From assembly GCA_937775205.1 (NCBI GenBank), contig CALKBX010000001.1, forward strand, positions 258,631-308,842: DNA of 50,212 nt. Direction: 5' to 3'. The DNA is from an uncultured Verrucomicrobiae bacterium. Lineage in GTDB: Bacteria; Verrucomicrobiota; Verrucomicrobiia; Limisphaerales; UBA1100. The position numbers and the translations under genes are program-made. Shown piece by piece: positions 36,114 to 44,389 of the stretch (its first letter is position 1; each line of letters opens with the position of its first letter). The notes under the pieces are model-generated. The model did not search any database. It saw nothing but the letters and a program-made list of their open reading frames with translations, and had not been told where the DNA came from.

Positions 36114-36752
36114 TCACTCGCGCGTTACTTTGCCATTTTCCATTCGGAAATGACAGCCTGCCAAGCGCTTGGCTTCGCTGGGGCTGTGGGTGATGTGAAG
36201 AACGGTTACGCCGGTTTCGCGGTGGACGTGCTCGAGGAGGCGGCACATTTCCTCGTGCAATTCCTCGTCGAGGGCGGCGAGCGGTTCGTCGAGGCAAAGG
36301 ACGGCGGGGCGATGGGCGAGCGCGCGGCCGAGGGCGACGCGTTGGGCTTCGCCACCACTGAGTTTGTCCGGCGCGCGGTCGAGGAGTTGGGTGATGCCGA
36401 GCAGCTTGGCGAGTTCATTGACGCGCGCGGCAATTTGGGTTTGCGGTTGTTTGCGGAGCACGAGGGCGAAGGCCAGTTGCTCGCGCACAATCATGGTGGG
36501 AAACAACGCGCGGTCCTGCGGCACGTAGCCGACGCCGCGCTCGGCGGGCGGGAATCCGGCAACTTCCTCGTCGCCCAAACGAATGCTGCCGCTCTCGATA
36601 GAACGGAGACCGCAAATGGCTTCGAGGATGGTCGTCTTACCGCAACCACTTCGGCCCATCAGCACGCCGTATTCGCCGGCGGCGATCGTGAGGTTTACGC
36701 CGCTCAACTCAAAGCTGCCTTGTTTCAGTGAAATGTTTTTGAGCGCGATCAT
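36114..36752 (-). CDS. ModC/WtpC-like ABC transporter ATP-binding protein
   Basis: The 212-residue ATPase has Walker A LMGRSGCGKTTILEAICG, Q-loop GYVPQDRALFPTMIVREQ, signature DKLSGGEAQRVALGRALAHR, Walker B VLCLDEPLAALDEELHEEMC and switch VLHITHSPSEAKRLAG. The sequence is of the molybdate/tungstate/sulfate CysA-type group. It lacks the C-terminal MOP/TOBE domain of ModC, so the product is short. The start overlaps the permease stop (ATGA). With the two upstream genes it forms a complete importer; the ligand is likely an oxyanion by family, but is not proven. Confidence 0.9.
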   Translation of the reverse strand: MIALKNISLKQGSFELSGVNLTIAAGEYGVLMGRSGCGKTTILEAICGLRSIESGSIRLGDEEVAGFPPAERGVGYVPQDRALFPTMIVREQLAFALVLRKQPQTQIAARVNELAKLLGITQLLDRAPDKLSGGEAQRVALGRALAHRPAVLCLDEPLAALDEELHEEMCRLLEHVHRETGVTVLHITHSPSEAKRLAGCHFRMENGKVTRE

Positions 36753-38011
36753 GCGAAAACCCGTTTCATGCCGAGCGTGCGGGCGATGAGGAAAACGATG
36801 ACCGCCGCACCAATCATGATGAGCGACACCGCCAGCATTCCCTCGGTGCGTCCGGCTTGGAGTTCGAGAAATGCGCTCGTGGGCAGCACCTCAGTTTTTT
36901 GCCGCGTGGCACCGGCAAAGACAAGGATAGGACCAAACTCACCCAGCGCGCGCGCCCACGAAAGCGTGGCGGCCGCGAGCAATCCGCCTTTGGCTTGCGG
37001 CAAAATGACGCGCCAAAAAGCTTGCTGCCGATTGCAGCCGAGGGTGAGGGCGACTTGTTCATAGCGGTGCGGGATTTGGTCGAAGGTCACTCGCATCGTC
37101 CGCACGGCGAAAGCGCAGGCTACCATAAATTGCGCGAGCACCACGGCAGGCCATTTGTATACAACCGAGTCGCTGAGCCAATCGGGCGCGTAACGAAACA
37201 GGATGAGCAACGAAAGGCCGACGACCAGCGGCGGCAGCACGATGGGAATATCAAGCAGCGTGTCGATGAGCGGTTTACCGCGAAACTCAAACCGGCTCAT
37301 TATATAACCAATGGGCACCGCCACCCAAATGGACATCAACGTGGTGATGGTGCAGCTGATGAGGCTCAGCATTATCGAAAACTGAATGTCGCGACTGCGC
37401 AACGCTTGGACGAGCGGATTGGGCTTGGAAAGCTGCAGCGTCTTTGGGGTGGCGGCAGAATTTTCCGGCAGCGCGATGGAAAGTTGGTTGGTGGTGGTGT
37501 CGGTGATTTCGTGCACGCCATCCCAGCCCGCGCCCGCGCCGTGGACGCGAATGAATTGCCCCCACAAAAGGCCGTGCGATTCGTCGGTGGTGAGGGTGGC
37601 GATGTGGTTGGTGAGGGCGATCTCAATCACGAGCGCCTCGGGCCGTAGCGAGGCGGTGATGGGCGCGTTCGGGATTCTCGGTTGCAGCCGCACCTCGTCG
37701 GTGTTGGCCTTGAATAAGTTTTTGCCGGCGAGCATCTGCTCGTCGTGTTCCAAGGCCACTTCGTTTTTACCCAAACGAAAATGATACGTGCGGCCGGCTT
37801 CCACGCGAATGGGCACCGCGCCCTCGGCGTATCGGCCTTGTTGCACGCGCTCATTGCCGAGGATGGGTTGGTCGCCGTAATCGAGAAACACAAGGTCGGC
37901 TAAAACCATTGCGCCGATGATGAGCAGATAACTGCCGGCCAACACGCCGAGGCCAATGAGAAATGGCTTGTCCGAGGCGACTCGGTATTTGGGCTGCGCG
38001 GGCTCGCTCAT
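36749..38011 (-). CDS. ModB-like ABC permease with a large extracytoplasmic insert
   Basis: The 420-residue product is far longer than typical ModB (about 225). Membrane helix 1 is at residues 15-40. Residues about 48-205 form a soluble beta-rich insert (VPIRVEAGRTYHFRLGKNEV, NHIATLTTDESHGLLWGQFI). The standard permease core follows from about residue 208: SIMLSLISCTITTLMSIWVA, LDIPIVLPPLVVGLSLLILF and the EAA loop EQVALTLGCNRQQAFWRVIL. The insert may dock the duplicated binding protein encoded upstream. The start at 38011 overlaps the binding-protein stop (ATGA); an in-frame ATG at 38029 would lie inside that gene. Confidence 0.9.
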   Translation of the reverse strand: MSEPAQPKYRVASDKPFLIGLGVLAGSYLLIIGAMVLADLVFLDYGDQPILGNERVQQGRYAEGAVPIRVEAGRTYHFRLGKNEVALEHDEQMLAGKNLFKANTDEVRLQPRIPNAPITASLRPEALVIEIALTNHIATLTTDESHGLLWGQFIRVHGAGAGWDGVHEITDTTTNQLSIALPENSAATPKTLQLSKPNPLVQALRSRDIQFSIMLSLISCTITTLMSIWVAVPIGYIMSRFEFRGKPLIDTLLDIPIVLPPLVVGLSLLILFRYAPDWLSDSVVYKWPAVVLAQFMVACAFAVRTMRVTFDQIPHRYEQVALTLGCNRQQAFWRVILPQAKGGLLAAATLSWARALGEFGPILVFAGATRQKTEVLPTSAFLELQAGRTEGMLAVSLIMIGAAVIVFLIARTLGMKRVFA

Positions 38012-39576
38012 TCGGTGCCGGCCTCCCAATTGAAGCCGAGCTGTTCGAAACGACGGCGCGAGGCGTCGGAGGTGACGTGGCGCATCAGCCGTTGCGCGAG
38101 CTGCGGGTAGACCATATCCTTACGGGCAGCAATATTTTGCACGGCGAGGGCGCGGGCGGGCTTGAGGGTCACGGCGTCGAATTTATTTTTTAGATGCTGG
38201 ATGTTGGCCTCGTACACGAGCACCACGTCGAGCTTTCCGCCGGCTTCCATGCTTTGGATGAGCGTGTGGGCGGTGTCGTGCTTCACGGGAATATTTTTTG
38301 CAATGGCGTCCCACTGGCCGGTTTCGCGAAATAATTCCTCACTGAGTTTGCCGAGCGTACTGGCCTTAGGCTCGGTGACGCCAATGCGCAAATCGGGCTG
38401 CGCGAGGTCGGTGAGGGTTTGCAGGCCTTTTGGGTTGCCGCGTTTCACAAGCATCACGATGCGGGTGCTGGAAATCTTCAGGTCCGGGCCGAAGGGGTTG
38501 CCCATTTTTTGTTGGGCCATGTCGAGATAGGTGGCATCGCAAGTCATGAATAAATCGGGCAAGCCCTTTCCACCCGTTTGCATTTTGCCGACAAGCGTGC
38601 CGCAACCGGCGTAAACCATGGTGATGACGCAGCCCTCGCGCGCTTCAAATTCGCGGATGGTCTTTTCAACGGCTTCGCGATTGACGCCGCCGCAATCCAC
38701 GCGCAGCTTCGGCACCTTGACCCACGCATCACCGCCGAGCGGTTGGTACTTGTGACGGGCGAAAACCTTGCCGCCCTTTTCCGGCGCGGCAAGAAAACGC
38801 GCAAACTGCAGCGCCAAAGTCGGCCGGTCGGTCGAAGCCGTCACCGCCACAGAAATATTGGCGCGGCTCGCTTTGAGTTCCGGCAGCTGGATAACGCGCA
38901 GCCCGTGCTGGCGCGCCACGGAATCCCACACAAACGCCGCTTGCGTTCCAGCATTTTCTTTGACCGCCAACGCGGCCTCGGTGACGGTGGGAAAGGAGGC
39001 GGCCTTCGCCTCGTTAATAGCCGCCCAATGGCCGGATTGCTCGAGCATCTTTTTGGTTTTTTTACCGACCCCCGCGAGCGGCTCACAAAGCACGAACGAC
39101 AACTTTGCCTTCAGCACGTCATCGCAATTCGCCACGTCGATGTCCGCGCCCGGCTTCACACCGAGCACCACTTGCCACGTGGCCACGCGCAACGATTCCC
39201 GCGTGAGACCATCGGCGGCCGCTTTTTCGATGTAAGTATAATCTGCCGGAATATAAATATCCGCGCTGGCAAGGCCGCCTTCCTTGTCGATCTTGAGGCG
39301 GTTGGCGAGCACCCCGCTGTTGGCGTACTCGAGCTTCACGCTCACGCCCATTTCAATTTCGAATTGCTTGGCCGCTTCTTCAACCGCGAGCCGAACACCG
39401 GCGGCGCAGTAAACAGTGAGGCTCTTCGCCTGCCCATTGCGCGGGCCGGACGAGAGATTGTCGGCGTATTTGCTTTGCAGAAAAACCGCAAGGCAACCGA
39501 TGGCCAACGCCGTGACCGCCAGCCAAAGAATGCCGTTGCCGCCACGCGCGCCGTATTGATGTTCGTTTTCAGTCAC
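38008..39576 (-). CDS. Tandem-duplicated ModA-like substrate-binding protein
   Basis: The 522-residue product is two type-2 periplasmic binding domains in one chain after a single membrane anchor (ILWLAVTALAIGCLAVFL, residues 16-33). Domain 1 fills about 50-290: LTVYCAAGVRLAVEEAAKQF, GGLASADIYIPADYTYIEKA. Domain 2 fills about 292-522: LRVDCGGVNREAVEKTIREF, GKGLPDLFMTCDATYLDMAQ. Both show the ModA/tungstate-binder pattern of an N-terminal strand, a GSGxL-like motif and a SADxxI-like motif. Each domain has a VLG/MLV strand for the hinge. Normal ModA proteins have one domain and about 250 residues. It is 50 bases downstream of the giant PQQ gene. Confidence 0.9.
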   Translation of the reverse strand: MTENEHQYGARGGNGILWLAVTALAIGCLAVFLQSKYADNLSSGPRNGQAKSLTVYCAAGVRLAVEEAAKQFEIEMGVSVKLEYANSGVLANRLKIDKEGGLASADIYIPADYTYIEKAAADGLTRESLRVATWQVVLGVKPGADIDVANCDDVLKAKLSFVLCEPLAGVGKKTKKMLEQSGHWAAINEAKAASFPTVTEAALAVKENAGTQAAFVWDSVARQHGLRVIQLPELKASRANISVAVTASTDRPTLALQFARFLAAPEKGGKVFARHKYQPLGGDAWVKVPKLRVDCGGVNREAVEKTIREFEAREGCVITMVYAGCGTLVGKMQTGGKGLPDLFMTCDATYLDMAQQKMGNPFGPDLKISSTRIVMLVKRGNPKGLQTLTDLAQPDLRIGVTEPKASTLGKLSEELFRETGQWDAIAKNIPVKHDTAHTLIQSMEAGGKLDVVLVYEANIQHLKNKFDAVTLKPARALAVQNIAARKDMVYPQLAQRLMRHVTSDASRRRFEQLGFNWEAGTE

Positions 39577-39626
39577 CAGAAAGAGCGGACTCTAATCAGC
39601 AGCCAGCCGGTTTTCAAGTCAACAGG

Positions 39627-42600
39627 TCAGCGTTTGGCGGCGGTCTTTTTGTCCTCGCGGATTATTTCCAGTGATTGAATCAACGTGGACGCCGGATGAC
39701 CCGCAACCAACTGCACGCGGCCCACTTGAATGTCGTCGTTACTTTTTCCCGGTGGCCGAATGACCAGTTCATTTGCACCCTTTTTCAGAGTGCCCCTTGG
39801 CACGGGCACGCGATTGGTCAGCTTTGCGGTGTCCTTCTGCAAGCGGCCAATCTCGCGGCCATTAAGCAAAATCAGCCAATCATTGTGAACATCCTGCTGC
39901 GCGATGGACAACGTGTAAGCTTCGTCACCGCCTTTGAAATCAAACGGCATCGTCAATACAAACCCCTCCGGCTTGGGCGTGGACTCGGTCCAAGCGGCCA
40001 CCGTGTTGTCGCCGAGATGATGCAACTTTGGATGCACGTCGATGGTCGCCGCGCCTTTTAGCCCGGGCGGGGCCAGTTCCACCAATAAATTTCCTGTTAC
40101 CTCCACGCCTTTAATTTCGCGCACCACCACCGCGCCCTCGGCAGCGGCCTTGGCCACATCAAAATTTTCCAACACGGTTTTGCCCTGCAACTTCACATCG
40201 AAAACTCGGCTACCCACTTGGTCACCAGGCAAGGGGGTGAAGCCCAACCGCACGGTGTACCGGCCGGTGTCGCCTTTCTCCAGTAGCGGTACGCTGAAGC
40301 GCGTGGCGCCTTTTAGCGCGGAAGTGAACAGCCACGGTTTGTCAGTGCCCGCGAGTTTTACATCGCGCCAATCGCGTTGGACGACTTCGATGGCTCCCGC
40401 CTCGGCGAGGTTGAACTTGATGCCGTAGTTGCGGAAGGAGCCCTGCCCCACGGTCGTGTTCGGGCGCGGATAGCCGAACCAAACCGTGCCGTCTTTTGCG
40501 CGCATGTCGCCGGGCGCGCCAAAGTTAATGGCCATGTGGCTCACCGGCTTGGTCGCTGCTTGCGAAATAAACACCGCCCATTCAGCGTGGCCCTTTTGCG
40601 GTTTGTTTTTTAGCACCACTGTGGTGCGCAGCGAGTAACTACACGTGCAGCCCGCGCTGGCTTCCTGCATGCTGAGGAGGCCGTTGGCGGGAATCATACT
40701 GTTCCAACAGCCGGGCCGCACGCCGCCGAACAGTTGCAGACCGCTGTCCTGTTCAGTGTTCACAATCGCGCCGCTGAACGAGCGGAAAAAGATGTTGTTC
40801 GGCGTGGCGGTGACGATGCCGCAACTGTGGCCGGGCCGCAGGAATTCCCAATCCACCGATTCGCCAGTGATGGGATGTTTGCGTTTTTGGATTTCGCCCG
40901 TCTCCAAGTCGCACCGGCGCGGCTCGATGTAAATGGTGTCGCCGACAATCGTCGGGCGCCGGCGATAATTGAGCGGCTTGCTCCACAGCAAACTGCCACC
41001 GCCGCCATCAATCACGGTAATGCGCCGCCAATTCAATTCGCCTTTGCTGAATGGCCCTTCGTCATGATTGCTGTAATGGCCGAACGCCAGCAACTTGCCC
41101 GATTGATACGCCAAGCCCAGCTTGGTGCCGCCGCTGCCGGTGAGGTCGTACGGGCGACTCCAAAGCGCGCGGCCAGTCTTCGCGTCTAGACACATCACAC
41201 GGCGATAGTCGCGGTCTTTTTCGGCCAGCTTTTGCTCGCGCTCGGGCACAAACACGCCACCGCCAATACTTGCCTCCGTGGCCGCCTTCGCCTGCGCACG
41301 CTCGCGGGCATCAAGGTCGTCCTTCAGAAAATAAACACGGCCATCGCCGATAACGAGTGAGATGTTCGGGATCGATTTTCCTTCGTGTTCCCACAGCATT
41401 TTGCCGGTGGTGATGTCGTACGCAAAAACTTTTTCGCTACCCATGAGTTTGCTCGAAACCGCTGAGGGCTTGAAATCAGGCAACCACCCCGGGAAAGCAT
41501 TGATGGCGTGCCAGTGCAACCCCCCCCGCTTGAAATAGGCGTAAGCGCGGTCATCCGGTTGCTCGTGAATCGCTTTCACCTTTTTCAACGTGGACAACGC
41601 CGGCTTGGGCGCATCCTTTTCCGTCACCCATCTTCCGTCTTTCACGATTGAATTCCAAAGGTAACCATACTCGTTCGCCATCGGCGTGGCGCCACTACCG
41701 ATTAGCAAATTGCCGTGCACCGCGATGTATCCCCAACGCAATGCCTTGCCGCCTTTCTTGCGCGGCACGGGAAATTCGCGAATTGTTTTGCCTGTCTGCG
41801 CATCGAGCTGCAGCACGCGATTGTGCGTGGCCACAAAAATCGCATCATCCGTGGCGGTGATATTTGAGCCGTCCACATCCACTCTCACACGCACGGCACC
41901 GGGGATTTTCCGCTTCCATAAAAATGTGCCGTTGTAGGCATCATACGCCATCACTACTTCCATGCCCTGCACGAAGAGTCGCCCGTTGATGGCTAATGGA
42001 CTCGTCGACCGCGCGTGACGATCCACCATGTCTTCACTGCCCGGCTCGCCATACCACAGCACGCCGAGCGGCCCCTTCACCAACGTGTCCAGCGTGGACG
42101 AAGTGTTTGCGGTGTTGCCGTAAAGCCCCGTCCAACTGCCGGCGCCCTTGAGTTTGCCGCGGGTGAAGTGAAGTAGATTGTTGGTGAAGCGCATTTTTGT
42201 CTCCGCGTGCGCGTTGGCCTTGAGGCCATTGACGATTTTGTTGACGCTCGCTTGCGGCCATTCCTTGATAGAGCCGAGCACCAACTGCCCACCTGAAGGC
42301 CGCAACACGCGGGCCAATTCGTCCACTGGCAGATTGACTTCCTCCCCAAACATCGCGCGCTCGGACACAATGAGGTTGGCAAAATAATCCGGCAACTCGC
42401 TGTACTCCCCGCCCAGAACAATCACGCGGCTGCCGAATAATCCAGCCTTCATCAAGCGCGCGCGAATGGTTTGCAGCCGCTTGGCGTCGTGCTCCACCAC
42501 CACGATGTTGAGCGCCGTGTGCTCGGCCAAATATTCCGCCACACTGCCATCCCGCGCACCGGCCACGAGGCACCAACCGCGATTAATTTTTGCCATATCC

Positions 42601-44297
42601 AAAACTGCTTTCACGGAGGCCTCCAAACTAGCGGGGGTTTTCGTCGATACAGCGGCAGGCTTGATCACGAGCGGCGCACCCGCCAACGCGCGCGGGGCAA
42701 GGCAATGGATAGCGCCGTCATCCGTGCTGGCAAAGAGCCGCCCATCGGCCACGGCTAGGCTGACTACATGACCCTTGATGACATGATCCGTCACAAGATT
42801 GCCGCTGTCTGATTCCAGTGAAATCACAAAACCCTTGCCCCCCGCGAAAAGCGTGCCGCCCGCCAACGCCAACGGACCGAGGCCTTCGCGGAGCGTAAAC
42901 CACTTGACGCGAGCGGCATTCAACTCGGCAATTTCCTTTCCGATGACAGTGATACGGGTGACAGCAGCCGACAGCCTAACGGCGAGATCCTTCACTTCTT
43001 TGATTGCGGCCGCCACGTTGGCATCGGCTGTTATTTTCGCAGCAAGCGCGTCGTCATTCTTTTTCAAGGCGGCAGCTTTTTGTACGTCCGTAGCATCCTT
43101 GTTTTTCATCACGGCCGCCAATTCCGCTGCAGCAACCTTCGCGGCTTTGGTGGCTTTGATTGCTGTTTCCCTAAACTTCGCTGGGCTTCCTTCAATCTCT
43201 TTCTGACGCGAACGAATCTTGGGGATGGATTTAGCCAGTAAGGATGATTCTTTCTCCAGCACGGGCACAAGGGAATTGGCTTTGCGATTAGCTTCGCGAT
43301 CGATGGCGTATAGGGCCTTTTGCGTGGCGATGTACGCGATGTCTTTGGTGAGCACCATGTCGATGGAGGGGTAGCGCGCAAACTGGTCGCCGCGACTGGA
43401 GCCACTGCTGCCATCAAATTCGATTTTTGTGTCGGCACCTTGATTGCCAATGCCGGCATACAATTTGTTGCCGTCCATCATCGCCCACGAGCCTCCGATT
43501 TTGCCGCCGCCACTCAAGAAGCGCTTGAACTTGCCGGTGCGTTTGTTAAACGCTGCGGGCATACTTCGGCCGGTGGGCACAAACAGCGTATCGTCCGAGG
43601 CCACGAGATAACCCTGCGGTGACATGCCGCCGTATTGCAATCCCCACGATTGGTCGCCAGCGGTGTCGTTCATCCAAATCGGTTTACCGGTGTTGGCGTT
43701 CACGGCGGCGATGTACAATCCTTCATACGGGAAGATGCCGGCGGTAGTATATAAGATGCCATTTTCAATCAACACCCCCGTGCGAATGGGCCACAGCGAA
43801 ATCATCCGGCCATTGCCGATGATTCGCTCGCCGCTGGGGCCGGGGCGGTATTTCCATATTTGCGTGCCCTTGGCGGCATCCACGCAATAGACGTTGCCAT
43901 CGTCCGAACCGAAATAAACGCGACCGCTATCAATCATCGGCGCAAAACGCACAGAGCCCTCGGTGGCAAAGCTCCATTTTATTTTTCCCGTGCGTGTATC
44001 GAGCGCGTGAAGGTGGTTGTCCACGTTATTTCCAAAAATCAATGTAGTGCCCGTGACCACCGCATGATAAGCACGGTCAGTATGCATCCGCGGCGCCTCC
44101 TCGCCCGGTAGTGGCCATGCTGTGCGCGGCGCGTGCTGGGGTTGAAAAGTCCAATTTGCAAACAATTCGGCGGGCATGTTTTCCGCGGACACCGCGGAGC
44201 GCTTGCCATCAGCGCGGTACGCGGGCCAATCGTCAGCGACAAGCGGAGAAGCAATAAGACAAAGGCCCATGAGGCCAGGAAGCAGGGGAACTTTCAT
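39627..44297 (-). CDS. Giant exported PQQ propeller / methyltransferase-fold / PQQ propeller / malectin protein
   Basis: The 1556-residue product starts with a signal peptide (MKVPLLPGLMGLCLIASPLV). A first PQQ-like propeller covers about residues 20-330 (FGSDDGNVYCVDAAKGTQIW). A coiled coil at about 335-465 (LVPVLEKESSLLAKSIPKIR) and a closing blade follow. Residues about 565-700 are a methyltransferase-like Rossmann domain (CLVAGARDGSVAEYLAEHTA, VVVEHDAKRLQTIRARLMKA, ARVLRPSGGQLVLGS) with a degenerate glycine motif. A second propeller covers about 720-1240. The end holds a malectin-like domain from about 1250 (MAINFGAPGDMRAKDGTVWF) and a galactose-binding-like segment. The genes at 30965-32325 and 28080-30968 split the same plan in two. 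First gene of the run. Confidence 0.92.
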   Translation of the reverse strand: MKVPLLPGLMGLCLIASPLVADDWPAYRADGKRSAVSAENMPAELFANWTFQPQHAPRTAWPLPGEEAPRMHTDRAYHAVVTGTTLIFGNNVDNHLHALDTRTGKIKWSFATEGSVRFAPMIDSGRVYFGSDDGNVYCVDAAKGTQIWKYRPGPSGERIIGNGRMISLWPIRTGVLIENGILYTTAGIFPYEGLYIAAVNANTGKPIWMNDTAGDQSWGLQYGGMSPQGYLVASDDTLFVPTGRSMPAAFNKRTGKFKRFLSGGGKIGGSWAMMDGNKLYAGIGNQGADTKIEFDGSSGSSRGDQFARYPSIDMVLTKDIAYIATQKALYAIDREANRKANSLVPVLEKESSLLAKSIPKIRSRQKEIEGSPAKFRETAIKATKAAKVAAAELAAVMKNKDATDVQKAAALKKNDDALAAKITADANVAAAIKEVKDLAVRLSAAVTRITVIGKEIAELNAARVKWFTLREGLGPLALAGGTLFAGGKGFVISLESDSGNLVTDHVIKGHVVSLAVADGRLFASTDDGAIHCLAPRALAGAPLVIKPAAVSTKTPASLEASVKAVLDMAKINRGWCLVAGARDGSVAEYLAEHTALNIVVVEHDAKRLQTIRARLMKAGLFGSRVIVLGGEYSELPDYFANLIVSERAMFGEEVNLPVDELARVLRPSGGQLVLGSIKEWPQASVNKIVNGLKANAHAETKMRFTNNLLHFTRGKLKGAGSWTGLYGNTANTSSTLDTLVKGPLGVLWYGEPGSEDMVDRHARSTSPLAINGRLFVQGMEVVMAYDAYNGTFLWKRKIPGAVRVRVDVDGSNITATDDAIFVATHNRVLQLDAQTGKTIREFPVPRKKGGKALRWGYIAVHGNLLIGSGATPMANEYGYLWNSIVKDGRWVTEKDAPKPALSTLKKVKAIHEQPDDRAYAYFKRGGLHWHAINAFPGWLPDFKPSAVSSKLMGSEKVFAYDITTGKMLWEHEGKSIPNISLVIGDGRVYFLKDDLDARERAQAKAATEASIGGGVFVPEREQKLAEKDRDYRRVMCLDAKTGRALWSRPYDLTGSGGTKLGLAYQSGKLLAFGHYSNHDEGPFSKGELNWRRITVIDGGGGSLLWSKPLNYRRRPTIVGDTIYIEPRRCDLETGEIQKRKHPITGESVDWEFLRPGHSCGIVTATPNNIFFRSFSGAIVNTEQDSGLQLFGGVRPGCWNSMIPANGLLSMQEASAGCTCSYSLRTTVVLKNKPQKGHAEWAVFISQAATKPVSHMAINFGAPGDMRAKDGTVWFGYPRPNTTVGQGSFRNYGIKFNLAEAGAIEVVQRDWRDVKLAGTDKPWLFTSALKGATRFSVPLLEKGDTGRYTVRLGFTPLPGDQVGSRVFDVKLQGKTVLENFDVAKAAAEGAVVVREIKGVEVTGNLLVELAPPGLKGAATIDVHPKLHHLGDNTVAAWTESTPKPEGFVLTMPFDFKGGDEAYTLSIAQQDVHNDWLILLNGREIGRLQKDTAKLTNRVPVPRGTLKKGANELVIRPPGKSNDDIQVGRVQLVAGHPASTLIQSLEIIREDKKTAAKR

Positions 44298-44389
44298 AGG
44301 CTTAGGATTGCCGCACGCGGGGGGTTATTCAAGGGAAATGCAAACACCGGCATTGCCGCTCGCATCTTTTTCCCGTAAACTTTCAACTT
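44298..44389. promoter_or_regulatory. Divergent promoter region of the ten-gene run and the second PSCyt gene
   Basis: This 92-base gap separates two divergent starts, so it should carry promoters for both. I see a short palindrome CGGCA-T-TGCCG at 44348-44358 and a CGTAAAC at 44374-44380 that is also found in the operator-like site before the other PSCyt gene. I cannot place convincing -35/-10 pairs. Confidence 0.3.

Noticed and set aside
36749..39576. Calling the importer modABC outright
   Set aside because: The binding protein is duplicated, the permease carries an insert and the ATPase lacks a MOP domain, so molybdate specificity cannot be read from sequence; gene symbols were left empty.
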